A DNA stretch of 64,000 bases from Cichorium intybus (lineage: Eukaryota; Streptophyta; Magnoliopsida; Asterales; Asteraceae): positions 88,494,750 through 88,558,749 of the forward strand of contig CM042015.1 in the NCBI GenBank assembly GCA_023525715.1, read 5' to 3'. How positions within the stretch are numbered: the stretch's first letter is position 1; every line of letters begins with the position of its first letter. Both the position numbers and the translations under genes were made by a program. Below are positions 13,899-23,603 of the stretch, piece after piece. The notes under the pieces are model-generated. The model had not been told where the DNA came from. It ran no database searches and saw nothing but the letters and a program-made list of their open reading frames with translations.

Positions 13899-15455
13899 CT
13901 AAAGGCTAGTTGAAGCTTCCGTTAGCTCCAACACATTAGTCATGGCTAAGTCTGCCACTGACCTGTTCTCTGTCTCTACCGGCTCCCACTGAAATGAACT
14001 GCCCGATCCTGGAACATCTTGAGAACAAATGACACTCTCCATGTGTAGCAGATAATCTGGAGAGATTTTTACAGATGGAATACTGGTTTTCTTAACCCAC
14101 TGTGTTCTGGGTATTCTAGCTGAAACACAACCTTTGCTCCCACTGCTATGAATGCCCTTGACTGGTATTTCTGAACCGTTCCAAACACGTTCAACCTGAA
14201 TCTGACCTGTGACTCTGGGTTTGCCATCTGCAAAGCAAACCTTCTTCTGTCCACGAGACTCTATGAACCGGACGTTGATCTTCTTCTGAACTGGGACGGT
14301 TACTCCCTCAGACGGTAAACTAACCATATATAATGAACCCCTCTTGTATCCACGAGCTATCACACGATTTCCTTTGACTACCTTCCACTGCCCATTCCTG
14401 AACTTAACCTCGTGCCCTTGTTCATCCAACTGCCCAACAGAAATCAACTGTTTCTTCAGACTTGGAATTACACGGACATCCTTCAAAGTCCATGGACCGA
14501 CTGGAGTCTTCAGATCTAAATCACCTATGCTCGTCACATCAAGAACCTCATCATTTGCCAGTCTTACCTTACCAAAATCTCCTTCTTTCAGATTCCGCAG
14601 TGCTTCACTGCTGTGGGTTGCGTGAAATGAAGCACCCGAATCCATAACCCAGGAATCCACATTGCTCTCCACACTACAGATCAAAACATCATCATCTGAA
14701 TGGTCTACTGCAACGTTAACTTCTTTCTTGTCTTTTGGACATTGATTCCTGAAATGTCCAACCTCTTTACAGTTCCAACAAGTCACATCATTTCGAGTCC
14801 TCGACTGACTCCTTCTTCTGTTCCTGCTCCCACTACCTCTGTTATTTTTTCTACCTCTGACCGCATTCAATTGTTCACTTGATGATTCCCCGGAATTTCT
14901 TCTTCTGACATCTTCGCCTAGAATTAAATCCCGAATTCCCTCAAAAGTGAGCTCTTTCGATCCCGCGGAACTAGTAACAGCTGTAACTGTTCCGGACCAA
15001 CTGTCAGGTAATGATGATAACAGTAGTAAAGCTTGAACTTCATCCTCGAACTTTATTCCCACTGACGCAAGTCTGGATAAAATCGAGTTTAAATTGTTGA
15101 TGTGCACTGTAACTGAACTTCCTTCCCTCATCCTCGTGTTGACTAGCTCCCGAATCAGGAAGACTTTATTTGCTGCCGACGGCTTCTCGTACATATTAGA
15201 CAATGCCTCCATGATTCCCTTTGTCGAGGTCTCCTTCAAAATGTTGAAGGCAACATCCTTTGACAACGCTAGTCTAATAAATGCCTTGGCCTTTTTATCC
15301 AAATTCTCCCACTGTGCCTGTGTCATCGCCTCCGGTTTTTCACCTAAAACTGCGTCCAAGTCTTTCTGCACGAGCAAATCTTCAATTTGCATCTTCCACC
15401 AACCAAAGTCCTTCCCATCAAACTTCTCAATCTGAATCTTACTACTTTCTGCCAT
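13899..15455 (-). CDS. copia gag-protease polyprotein, truncated before integrase
   Basis: A 518-residue intact frame. Residues about 1-190 form the copia gag (UBN2-type) fold region, with the FDGKDFGWWKMQ start typical of the family. A CCHC zinc knuckle, CWNCKEVGHFRNQC, is at about 226-239. The retropepsin active site DSGAS is at about 272-276, followed by SVGQLDEQGHEV. The frame then departs from the usual GAG-pre-integrase/integrase order and ends with a tail including VRFIESRGQKKVCFADGKP and WEPVETENRSVADLAM. Integrase and RT are therefore deleted, with the tail fused in frame. The start is taken at 15455 (ATGGCAGAAAG); an upstream in-frame TTG is not used. A conserved frame despite the missing domains suggests Gag is used in trans or in particle assembly (inference). 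Confidence 0.9.
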   Translation of the reverse strand: MAESSKIQIEKFDGKDFGWWKMQIEDLLVQKDLDAVLGEKPEAMTQAQWENLDKKAKAFIRLALSKDVAFNILKETSTKGIMEALSNMYEKPSAANKVFLIRELVNTRMREGSSVTVHINNLNSILSRLASVGIKFEDEVQALLLLSSLPDSWSGTVTAVTSSAGSKELTFEGIRDLILGEDVRRRNSGESSSEQLNAVRGRKNNRGSGSRNRRRSQSRTRNDVTCWNCKEVGHFRNQCPKDKKEVNVAVDHSDDDVLICSVESNVDSWVMDSGASFHATHSSEALRNLKEGDFGKVRLANDEVLDVTSIGDLDLKTPVGPWTLKDVRVIPSLKKQLISVGQLDEQGHEVKFRNGQWKVVKGNRVIARGYKRGSLYMVSLPSEGVTVPVQKKINVRFIESRGQKKVCFADGKPRVTGQIQVERVWNGSEIPVKGIHSSGSKGCVSARIPRTQWVKKTSIPSVKISPDYLLHMESVICSQDVPGSGSSFQWEPVETENRSVADLAMTNVLELTEASTSL

Positions 15456-15479
15456 TATAACAGACAAACTGCGCTTTTT

Positions 15480-15988
15480 TCAGAAATTAAGGCTGAAAAA
15501 TGCAATTTTTCTGAAGTTTAGGGGCTAAACTGTCCTTTTCTGAAAGTTTAGGGGCTCAACTGCAACTTTGTGAAAGTTCAGGGGCTAAACTGCAATTTTC
15601 TGAAAGTTCAGGGGCTAAATTGCAATTTTCGAAACTTCAGGGACCTGTTTTGCAATTTTCTGGAACCTTAGGGACCTGTTTTGCAAATTCTGGAACTTTA
15701 GGGACCTATTTTGCAAATTCTGGAACTCTAGGGACCTATTTTGCAAATTCTGGAACTTCAGGGACCTGTTTTGCAAATTCTGGAACTTTAGGGACCTATT
15801 TTGCAAATTCTGGAACTCCAGGGTCTATTTTGCAAATTCTGGAACTTCAGGGACCTGTTTTGCAAATTCTGGAACTTCAGGGACCTGTTTTGCAAATTCT
15901 GGAACTTCAGGGACCTATTTTGCAAATTCTGGAACTTCAGGGACCTGTTTTGCAACTTCTGAAACCTCAGGGACCTGTTTTGCAAATA
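15480..15988. repeat. 30-bp tandem repeat array in copia leader, ~17 units
   Basis: On the plus strand the unit reads GGGACCTGTTTTGCAAATTC followed by TGGAACTTCA, with a related earlier form GGGGCTAAACTGCAATTTTC. Units are 30 bp, so all frames stay open and give false repeat proteins on both strands. In the element's sense the array lies between the primer-binding site and gag. Confidence 0.95.
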
Positions 15989-16260
15989 CTACAGTACCGC
16001 TACAGTGTCGTCTTCTCCGGCGAAACTCCGGTGCTACAGTGTTGTCTTCTCCGGCGAACTGGTTTTTCCGGCCAACTTTCCGGCGAGTTTTGACCAACTT
16101 TGACCGGCGATTTGGAGGTCTTCCGACGCTCAAAAAATTCGAAAAAATATATTTTCGGAATCTGCGGAACGAGACCTTTCCAACGGCGTAAACCAAAATC
16201 GTTTTTGAGACAAAAAATTTCCGACCCAAAAACAGAAAATCACCCTCTCGAGCTAAACCA

Positions 16261-16274
16261 AAGCTCTGATACCA
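16261..16274 (-). promoter_or_regulatory. primer-binding site of the gag-only copia
   Basis: On the minus strand this reads TGGTATCAGAGCTT, complementary to the 3' end of initiator Met tRNA. It lies two bases inside the 5' LTR, the standard copia arrangement. Confidence 0.9.
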
Positions 16275-16276
16275 CT

Positions 16277-16583
16277 TGTTAGGATCGAGACACTTAGCCT
16301 ACGGACACGGAACTCACACACTCAGCTCACAAATTAAGAACACAAGAATTTAACGTGGTTCGGTCTAATCTGACCTACGTCCACGGCGGGTAACTAGAAG
16401 TTTTATTGCTCTGTGTTTATTTGTGTTGTGTGGTACATTTTTCTGATGAGTAGCACATCTCTATTTATAGAGATGAAATTCAATGTGAACAAATAAGATT
16501 TCCCTTCAACAATATAGGCTGCCAAAATTCTCACCAACCTTTGAAAAAAAAAAATATTCACCAAACCAATATTTCACCTAACA
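16277..16583 (-). repeat. 5' LTR of the gag-only copia
   Basis: 307 bp, matching the LTR at 13410-13717 except for one base and one A-run difference. It carries the same CTATAAATAG box in the element's sense. Confidence 0.93.
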
Positions 16584-16911
16584 TGTTTTTACTTTACGGT
16601 GTTTGGATGTTTGTTTTCAAATTGATTTATACGATTTTAGGGATCTTGTATACATAATCATCATTTGGTTAAAGTTACGGCTCGTTCAATTTTACAGAGG
16701 TGACAACATGGTTCTATCCTATATATTGATATGGAGATTAACATCTAATTCTCTAACAAACAATCAAAGCGGCTAGAAATTTGTAGTTTTGAACGGGGTC
16801 AAGAATGTGAAATGTGAATTAACTGGAGCTTACCAATTTAAACTAGGATGCGGTCAGTAATTCTTTAACAAATAATCGTCAGTGAAGTGGTTGCTTGGTA
16901 GGTATAAGGAG

Positions 16912-17030
<119 letters not shown>

Positions 17031-17275
17031 GGATAGTAGGTGGGGGTGGGGTGGGATTAAGTTTGTTTTTTTTCCTTTTTTTGAATTGATTTAATAAATA
17101 AAACATTAAAAGGAAAATGAAAAATAAATTAAAAATGGTAAATTGGTATTTTTACTAGCTAATGGACCAAAAGTGCAAGATTTTGGTCACCTTAGGGACC
17201 ATCAACGTGAAATTTCAAAAGTTTGACTAAAAGTGAAGCAAAGGGTAAACCACAGGGACCAAAACTGTAATTTAC

Positions 17276-19349
17276 TCTTTAATATATATACTAGGCAAGT
17301 TTAGAGGTCGTGCTAGTGTTGTCTTATTATATTATGTAAGAAGACACCAAGACAATGTCAACGTGACGTTATAATAGGAAGAAAAGAAAATAGGATTCCA
17401 TAATTCTCAAACCAATGAAAATGTGTTGCTATTTGTTGCATTTTACCGAGAAACTAATGCTAAACATGAAAGATACTTTGGGTATGTCTTTTTAATCGTT
17501 GTTCGTAGACAATCAAGGAACATAACCAAAATAATGATAAGCAATATCAATAAATTAATCAATTCATCGGTCGTTATATACGGTTGATGTTAGGTTTTGA
17601 CGACTATCTAGGCAACTTTTCCATCTTCGAGTATGGCTGCAAAACAATTGTTTCCTAAAAGCTTGTCATATACCAAGGTTTGTTAAAGGAATACATTGAG
17701 ATGATTTCAAGATTTGGTCTGAACGTGAAAGTTTGTGCATACTACATAGACCACTTCTCTATATTATTCGTGTTTCGATTAAATCACACTTGTCCATTGT
17801 TCTTTCAGACACCAATGACAATTTATATTCTTTCTTCTATTTCCCTGTTTAGGCAGCGAGATTTAACCGAGGCTCAATGAATTTAAATGCCATGTACAAT
17901 CAAAGCTGCAACATTTAGACTCTAATGAGTATTTTCTGATTTTGTTGAAAATATTTACCAATCTTTATGATTTACATCAGGATGAGCAAACTAAATGCAA
18001 CTTCAAGGTCTTCTCGGAAATCTCACGTGCTTGTACATCTAACATCAAAGTCTTGTCTCTGATGCAAGCATATACAAGGTTGATATAACTTAGATTAAGC
18101 TGCAACAAGTCCATTATTGTAAATAATGAGATAATAGGGCATTGCATTTTTTTTAAAATCTGCCCGCTTATATCATTGTACTTGCAACTTTTTTCTTATT
18201 ACAATATTGTATTTTGAAAATCTTCATTTAACTCTTATGAGTCATTAATATAACCATTTAGCCAAAAAGCCCACAAACAATATAGATTTTCTTTGGATCT
18301 AGTTTAGAAAGCATCGTTTCAGAATCTGGTGTCACATACACGAAATGCTCATTTTGACTGTCAAATGTATTGATATATAAGGAACAATATCCTCCCAAAT
18401 TATTCCATTTATTGAACCACAAGATCTTTTGTAACTGGCTTCCAATTTCTCCCTAGTAGCCCGTCAATCATAGATGAGATGGATCAAAATTTCTTCCATT
18501 CACAACAGAACAATACATTATCATTTTATATTGAAAGTCAACTAAGTGATCCCAACAGTAAACCACCTTTTAAGTTTTAATTCAGGAAAATTATACCAAT
18601 AACGAAAATAGAACACGCGATAACATGCTTGCGAGTTTCATCAATAATTACTTTGATTTGTGTGAAAAGCTTCACCCTTTTGTTACAACACAATGAACCA
18701 AAAACACCACTTTCCCAAATGAAATGCCTTTGGATTTAACATTTTCTAAAGGCTCGCAACAAACCAACTTAGATTCATCAAACCACCTCCATAGACCAAC
18801 AAACAGTTAATGGACCATCAAGTTAAAACCTATTGGTGATTTTCCATGCATGTATCGTGGATGTGGCGATAGAGCTTCCAGAATACCTATAAGTGCTACT
18901 TCTAATTTGTAATCATTACTCTCAAATGGTTGCAATCGCTGGCTAGGAATTCCTGTAAGAAATAGCTATATACTTTTCTTTTATAAAATTATTTTATTTT
19001 TAGTGAATTAAAGGATAACTATCATGATTATTTTGGTTGGTACAGATTGTGTTGGTAGTGACTGAGCTTCTTCTTGCTATAATCTTATATATCTTTATAT
19101 TAATTTATCGAGAACACATGTGATGCTTGATTTTTTTTGCGTTAAATGCAAGAAATGGCAATGTACTTTGATAGTTTCATGTATTTGTATGTTATCACAT
19201 CCTAATTTATGTACCCAATCATCAAAATGTCATCTAAATAGAAAGCTATTTGACTGCTATAATTCAGTAGAATTTTTAGTTGGACAATGTCCTAAGAAGA
19301 AAAACATTAGAAGTGTAGTCTATAGCATATTTTTTTAGAGTACAATGTC
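17276..19349. other. intergenic DNA, no gene recognised
   Basis: AT-rich sequence with no frame matching a known family. About 65 bases at 19090-19150 (GAACACATGTGATGCTTGAT...) recur at 21050-21112, so part of this region is a dispersed repeat. Confidence 0.4.
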
Positions 19350-19354
19350 ATAAT

Positions 19355-20632
19355 TGATAACACGCTTTTATATTGCATATTTTACGTGTTATTTTACTAG
19401 TTTTAGTTATTTTATATTTGTAAAATGATTAAATATGCTCACTTTTGTTGGGAGTTGCTTGTATAGGAATTTGTGTTAAAGTGCATCGTTTAAAGTGGAA
19501 AATGGGACAAGATAAGGACAAAAAGACGAAGAGATAAAGTTGTTGGAGGAGAGAGCGATTCTATCTCTTACGCTGTGTTCCCGAGTCTCATTTAACGAGA
19601 GAAAGGGAGAGAATTGGTTGGAACCGGGAGGAAAAGAAAAGTTTTTATGTTCCCGAGTTTTATTTATTTATTTTTACGGAAGGAAGTGGAAAGAAAAGAA
19701 AGGAATTTGAGGGTTAATGTTCTCACCTATCTTTCCTTCTGATTTGGAAGGAAAGGAAATTACTGGTAAAAATAACACTTAATTATAACTTTCCTTTCCA
19801 TTCTTTTCCACTCGGGAACACATAAAACGTTTCTTTCCTTTAATTTTCTTTCGACTCGGGAACACGAAAATATAACTTTCATTTCCTTTCCCTTCCCTTC
19901 TTTTCTTTCATTATTTTCTTTTCTTTTCTTTTCTCTCCATGCTAAAACTCGGGAACACAGCGTTAAAGATAGCGACTTTATCTGCAGATAAAGTCAATCC
20001 AATGAATTCAAATTTCAAAACACGAGAATTGGGGAGGATGATAGCGCCGCTATCCTCCATAGATAACGAGGCTATCTCACAATTTCTCAACTATAAATAT
20101 CGGCTCCTAATCCGACTTATGGAGCATCCCGGAGTATCATCAAGGAATCCAATAGTCTATTTTTGTTTCTTTTCAGTTCCTATTCAATAGTTTAGTTAGA
20201 TAAATTGGTTTTCTAGTTTTCATATCAACTCGGTGTCGGGGTATTCAATATTTAGGAATTTCTCTGATTACTAGATGTTGGGTTTAGATCTCAGAAGTAA
20301 TCATTCAGCTTCTGTATTTCTTTGGTTCTTAGTTTGATAATTGGTAGATGTTGGAACAATTTGTTATGTTTTTCGGCTTTATAAAGGGTTTGATTTTCGG
20401 CTTCATGTTGTTCTCGATCTGTGTTTGATTTATTTTGCAGTTGGTTTTTATTGAGTTTGGTTTGTTTTGAAGTGTTAGTAATCTTCTTTCTATAGAGTGA
20501 CACTATAGTAAGGCTTTTATCGACACAGAAAATCAACCATGAACTCCTTGGTTTGACCCTTGCTTACCCTAACTACTAGACCATAAGTTTTTTATTTTTA
20601 TTTTTAACTGCATCAACGACTGCGACGTGTCA
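19355..20632. mobile_element. probable solo LTR with a nested MITE
   Basis: Begins TGATAACACG, ends CGACGTGTCA, and is flanked by ATAAT on both sides (19350-19354 and 20633-20637), consistent with the 5-bp duplication of an LTR element. A CTATAAATAT box lies near 20090. Without the MITE at 19571-19962 the LTR would be about 0.88 kb. No internal retrotransposon sequence or second LTR is present. The short AT-rich duplication could occur by chance, so the boundaries are moderate confidence. Confidence 0.55.
19571..19962. mobile_element. PIF/Harbinger (Tourist-like) MITE
   Basis: A perfect 16-bp TIR, CGCTGTGTTCCCGAGT / ACTCGGGAACACAGCG apart from local variation at the inner edge, is flanked by TTA on each side (19568-19570, 19963-19965), the 3-bp target typical of PIF/Harbinger. 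Internal copies of the TTCCCGAGT / ACTCGGGAA motif occur near 19649, 19813 and 19854 as subterminal repeats. 392 bp, non-coding. Confidence 0.8.
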
Positions 20633-20637
20633 ATAAT

Positions 20638-22065
20638 AATAAAAAATAGTAAAAGTACAATGCTATAGTTGGTAAAAATTCGGAAGTACAGTGTCCTTAT
20701 AATAAAAAGATAAAAAATACAATGCTATAATTAAGTAGATTGTTCAAAAAATGTTCTAATAAGAAAAAGATTAAAGGAATAATGTTATAATCATCGGTTA
20801 GCTAACTAATATCAAGAGAGAGCTCCTCAAAACAAATTGTTTATTCTCAATCATCTAAGTCATCAAAATTATATTTTTTCAAAATATTTATCAAGTTTTT
20901 TATATAAGTTTGAGGCTTAGAAACTTTTAGATACTACAAAGCTTCATTGTCTTATATAAGCTTTGTATTTTATGTCAAAACCTACACTACTTTAAGCTCT
21001 AATATTAATTGATTCTTAATTTAAATTCCACATAGATGATGCATACATCCTATTTATATTAATTTGTTAAGAACACATGTGATGCTTGATTTTTCTAGCG
21101 TTAAATGCAAGAAATAATGACACAACAACGAAAGTCTACCATCAAATTGAGAATCAGAAGTTCAAGACGTAGACTAATTAGGATAGTGATATGCATGTTC
21201 CCTAGTAACATAAAGTCAACCCAGTTTAACATTAGTTTATTATTACTGTTATACCTGAGAGCTAGTTTATTATTACTTTTGTACTTGAGATCTGGAAGAA
21301 ATATCTTCCCTCCTATAAATAAAAGTCTTGGATCATGAAGACAAAGAGAGGTTTTACAATGAGATTCTAGAGAGTGAAAACCCACACCATCACTCCAATA
21401 TAGTATACATGAATTGAAGGAGTGGCTGTAGAATTCTCTTCGGCCACCACATGAACACCAAGAACATTCTATCTTCTTTCCTTTAACCACTGTAGATCTC
21501 TATGTAATTCATCTTAGACTAGAAAGAGTGTTTGAGCTTAACTTTAAATTTGTAACACCTTTCTTTATATCAATGAAAAATACGAATTACATTATGTCGT
21601 TTAAATTATTGTCTTTTAATTTTCGCACTTGTTCTTTACAATTTATTTAATATTCCGTATCTTTACATTTCAAGTCATTTATATTTCCGCATCGTTCCTT
21701 TATATTTTAAACTTTATTTTTATATATATTCATCTATTGTTGAACGAAAGATCTTGGACCCGAAAACCTTCGAGTTTTCTTTTTAATTTTCAACAATGGG
21801 AACCTCAGGTTTGGGTCTTTTTTCAGTAGATATTTAGATTGTGCTATAAAAACCATAAAAGTTAGAGGACCTTTTAAATTCTACACAGGTTTCCTATATT
21901 CGTTGTTTGGATTTTCTCTCGTAGAGAAACACACACAAAAGTTGTATTTGACTTAACAGAGCTACCTCAAATGAAGGAGAAATTGGTAATCCATTATTAT
22001 AACGAAGCGTGCCCTTTGATAAAACGTTGAAGATGGTGATGATAATCTTTGAAAAAAAATAATTA

Positions 22066-22096
<31 letters not shown>

Positions 22097-22489
22097 GGAG
22101 TAAATACAAGAAGGGAGTGTATTTTTGCGTTGGTCTTGATGTTTAATTTGCTTTTGGTGTTAATTGTGTAGATTCATTTAAAAAACGTGTAAAAATTAAT
22201 TAAATATCAAGTAATTTAAAAAAAAATATATAAAAAGGTAATATTGTGGTTATATTTGGATAAATTCCCAAAACTAAAAGAAAACTTACGCGATTATGAC
22301 GAAAATTACAAAAATAAAAGTTTAGATCCTAAAATTGCAAAAAAAAAAAAAAAAACATGAAATTCATTTAGCATCTTTAAGTATATTTATTTAAATCAGA
22401 AATTTCTATTTCTAAATGATGATAAGATCATTAATGTTGTACTTTCTTTATGATCGCACATGTTCGATATTTTTATTGTGCTAATTGAT
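20638..22489. other. intergenic DNA, possible LTR-like remnant
   Basis: No gene recognised. About 21300-21830 has the look of an LTR leader (TATAAATAAAAG near 21314, later CAATGGGAACCTC) but no partner or duplication was found. A short (AAT)n tract lies at about 22066-22097. Confidence 0.35.
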
Positions 22490-22537
22490 TTAGGGCGTGT
22501 TCGACACGCAGCGTTTGAGAGCTTTTGAGAGTGTTTA

Positions 22538-23271
22538 GGTTGCGTTTGGCGTGCCATAGCTATCGTTATAAACTAACGTTTTTTTCGAGCTTTTTTAGTT
22601 TGACATGTTTGGGAATACAAAAACTAACTTATAAGTTAGCTAACAAGCTAGGTTTTTTAAACGCTACTAATAGTAACGTTTTGAGTAGCGGTTTCAAAAT
22701 GTTGTCATTTTACCCTCACAGGGGATATGCTTCATTTACCCAAATTATCTATGCTTTATTTATCCCAAACATTATCTACGCTTTCTTTATCCCAAATTTA
22801 CATATATCTACGCTTCCTTTACCTTTCATAACTATATTCGAAAGAATGACTCGACAGATATGATTTTCAACATCGTTGAACAACATTTTCATTACATACA
22901 TTCGGAAGAACAAAACAACCATTCAATATCTAATCATGCGAACATTCGAGAGTCACGTCATGAGATACGAGAACTTCGTGATAATATTGCGAATATAATA
23001 TGGGATGTAAGAAATTTATTTTAAAATCTGTAATATTTTATTTAGTATTTACTTTAATTTAATTTAATGTATTATGGTTTTTCTTATAATATTGGATTAC
23101 TTTTGTGCATGTCTTTTTATGTCATTTTACGATTTTCAGCTATTTTTATCAGTTAGTTTTTACCAAACGTTATTTATTATCAGCTAGTATTTCAGTTAGT
23201 CGTTAGTTTTCTAACTACCGCTAGTTTTTTAGCTAGCAGCTAGTTTTTCAGTTAGTTTGCCAAACATAGCC
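22538..23271. mobile_element. nested PIF/Harbinger-like element with transposase remnant
   Basis: Ends GGTTGCGTTTGGC and GCCAAACATAGCC (11 of 13 inverted matches), flanked by TTA at 22535-22537 and 23272-23274. It lies wholly inside the element at 22493-23600, so it inserted later. The 54-residue frame at 22860-23024 looks like the tail of a transposase, suggesting derivation from an autonomous element by internal deletion. Confidence 0.8.
22860..23024 (+). pseudogene. possible C-terminal remnant of a PIF/Harbinger nuclease
   Basis: A 54-codon frame ending ...RHEIRELRDNIANIIWDVRNLF-stop. The RxLRDxIAxxxW pattern resembles the extreme C terminus of plant ALP1/PIF-type nucleases as I recall them. 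The TTA target site and TIRs of the surrounding element support that class. Similarity is short, so this is tentative. Confidence 0.4.
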
Positions 23272-23603
23272 TTAATGTTTAACTTTTAGGAAAACGCTCG
23301 AAAAAAATGAAAAAACCCCGTTCGACAGCAAGAGCTTTTAACTTTTACTTTTAACAAAACGCTCATAATCTAAAAGCTACTTAAATTGGCTTTTGAGAGC
23401 GTTTAATATTTGACTTTTGATTTTTATATTATTTTACACTTCTAAAAGCTAACAGCTGCTTTTGCCGAACATTTTTGCAGTAATAAAAGTCATAGCTAAC
23501 CGCTACCAGCTTCCAGCTTCCAGCTTCCAGCTACCCGCTAACCGCTAACCGCTTACATCTGACCATTACTAGCTACCAACTAATTTTGCCGAACACGCCC
23601 TTA

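Larger units (their letters stand above)
13410..16583 (-). mobile_element. young non-autonomous copia retrotransposon (gag-protease only, TR-GAG-like)
   Basis: Two LTRs of 308 and 307 bp (TGTTAGGATCG...CACCTAACA as written on the plus strand) bracket 2.6 kb. The target duplication TGTTT lies at 13405-13409 and 16584-16588. In the minus-strand sense the order is LTR, primer-binding site TGGTATCAGAGCT, tandem-repeat leader, gag-protease ORF, purine tract (AAGTGGGAGA), LTR. The LTRs differ by one substitution and one A-run length change, so the insertion is recent. Integrase, reverse transcriptase and RNase H are absent, so mobility would need enzymes supplied by another element. It sits inside the Mutator-like element at 12405-17275. 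Confidence 0.93.
22493..23600. mobile_element. PIF/Harbinger-like element containing a second one
   Basis: Ends are GGGCGTGTTCG and CGAACACGCCC (perfect inverted repeat), flanked by TTA at 22490-22492 and 23601-23603. Excluding the inner element at 22538-23271 it is about 370 bp. The interior has tandem AGCTTCC and CTAACCG motifs near 23510-23550. Confidence 0.85.

Noticed and set aside
15480..15988. CRISPR-like array
   Set aside because: Units are contiguous without unique spacers and the genome is a plant's. It is a tandem repeat.
15615..16093. Repeat proteins with a 10-residue period on both strands
   Set aside because: The 30-bp DNA unit is a multiple of three, so frames stay open by arithmetic. 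The array lies in a retroelement leader, not a gene.
19120..19338. 72-codon cysteine-rich frame
   Set aside because: It starts in sequence repeated at 21050-21112 and resembles no known peptide family. No signal peptide or splice support is evident.
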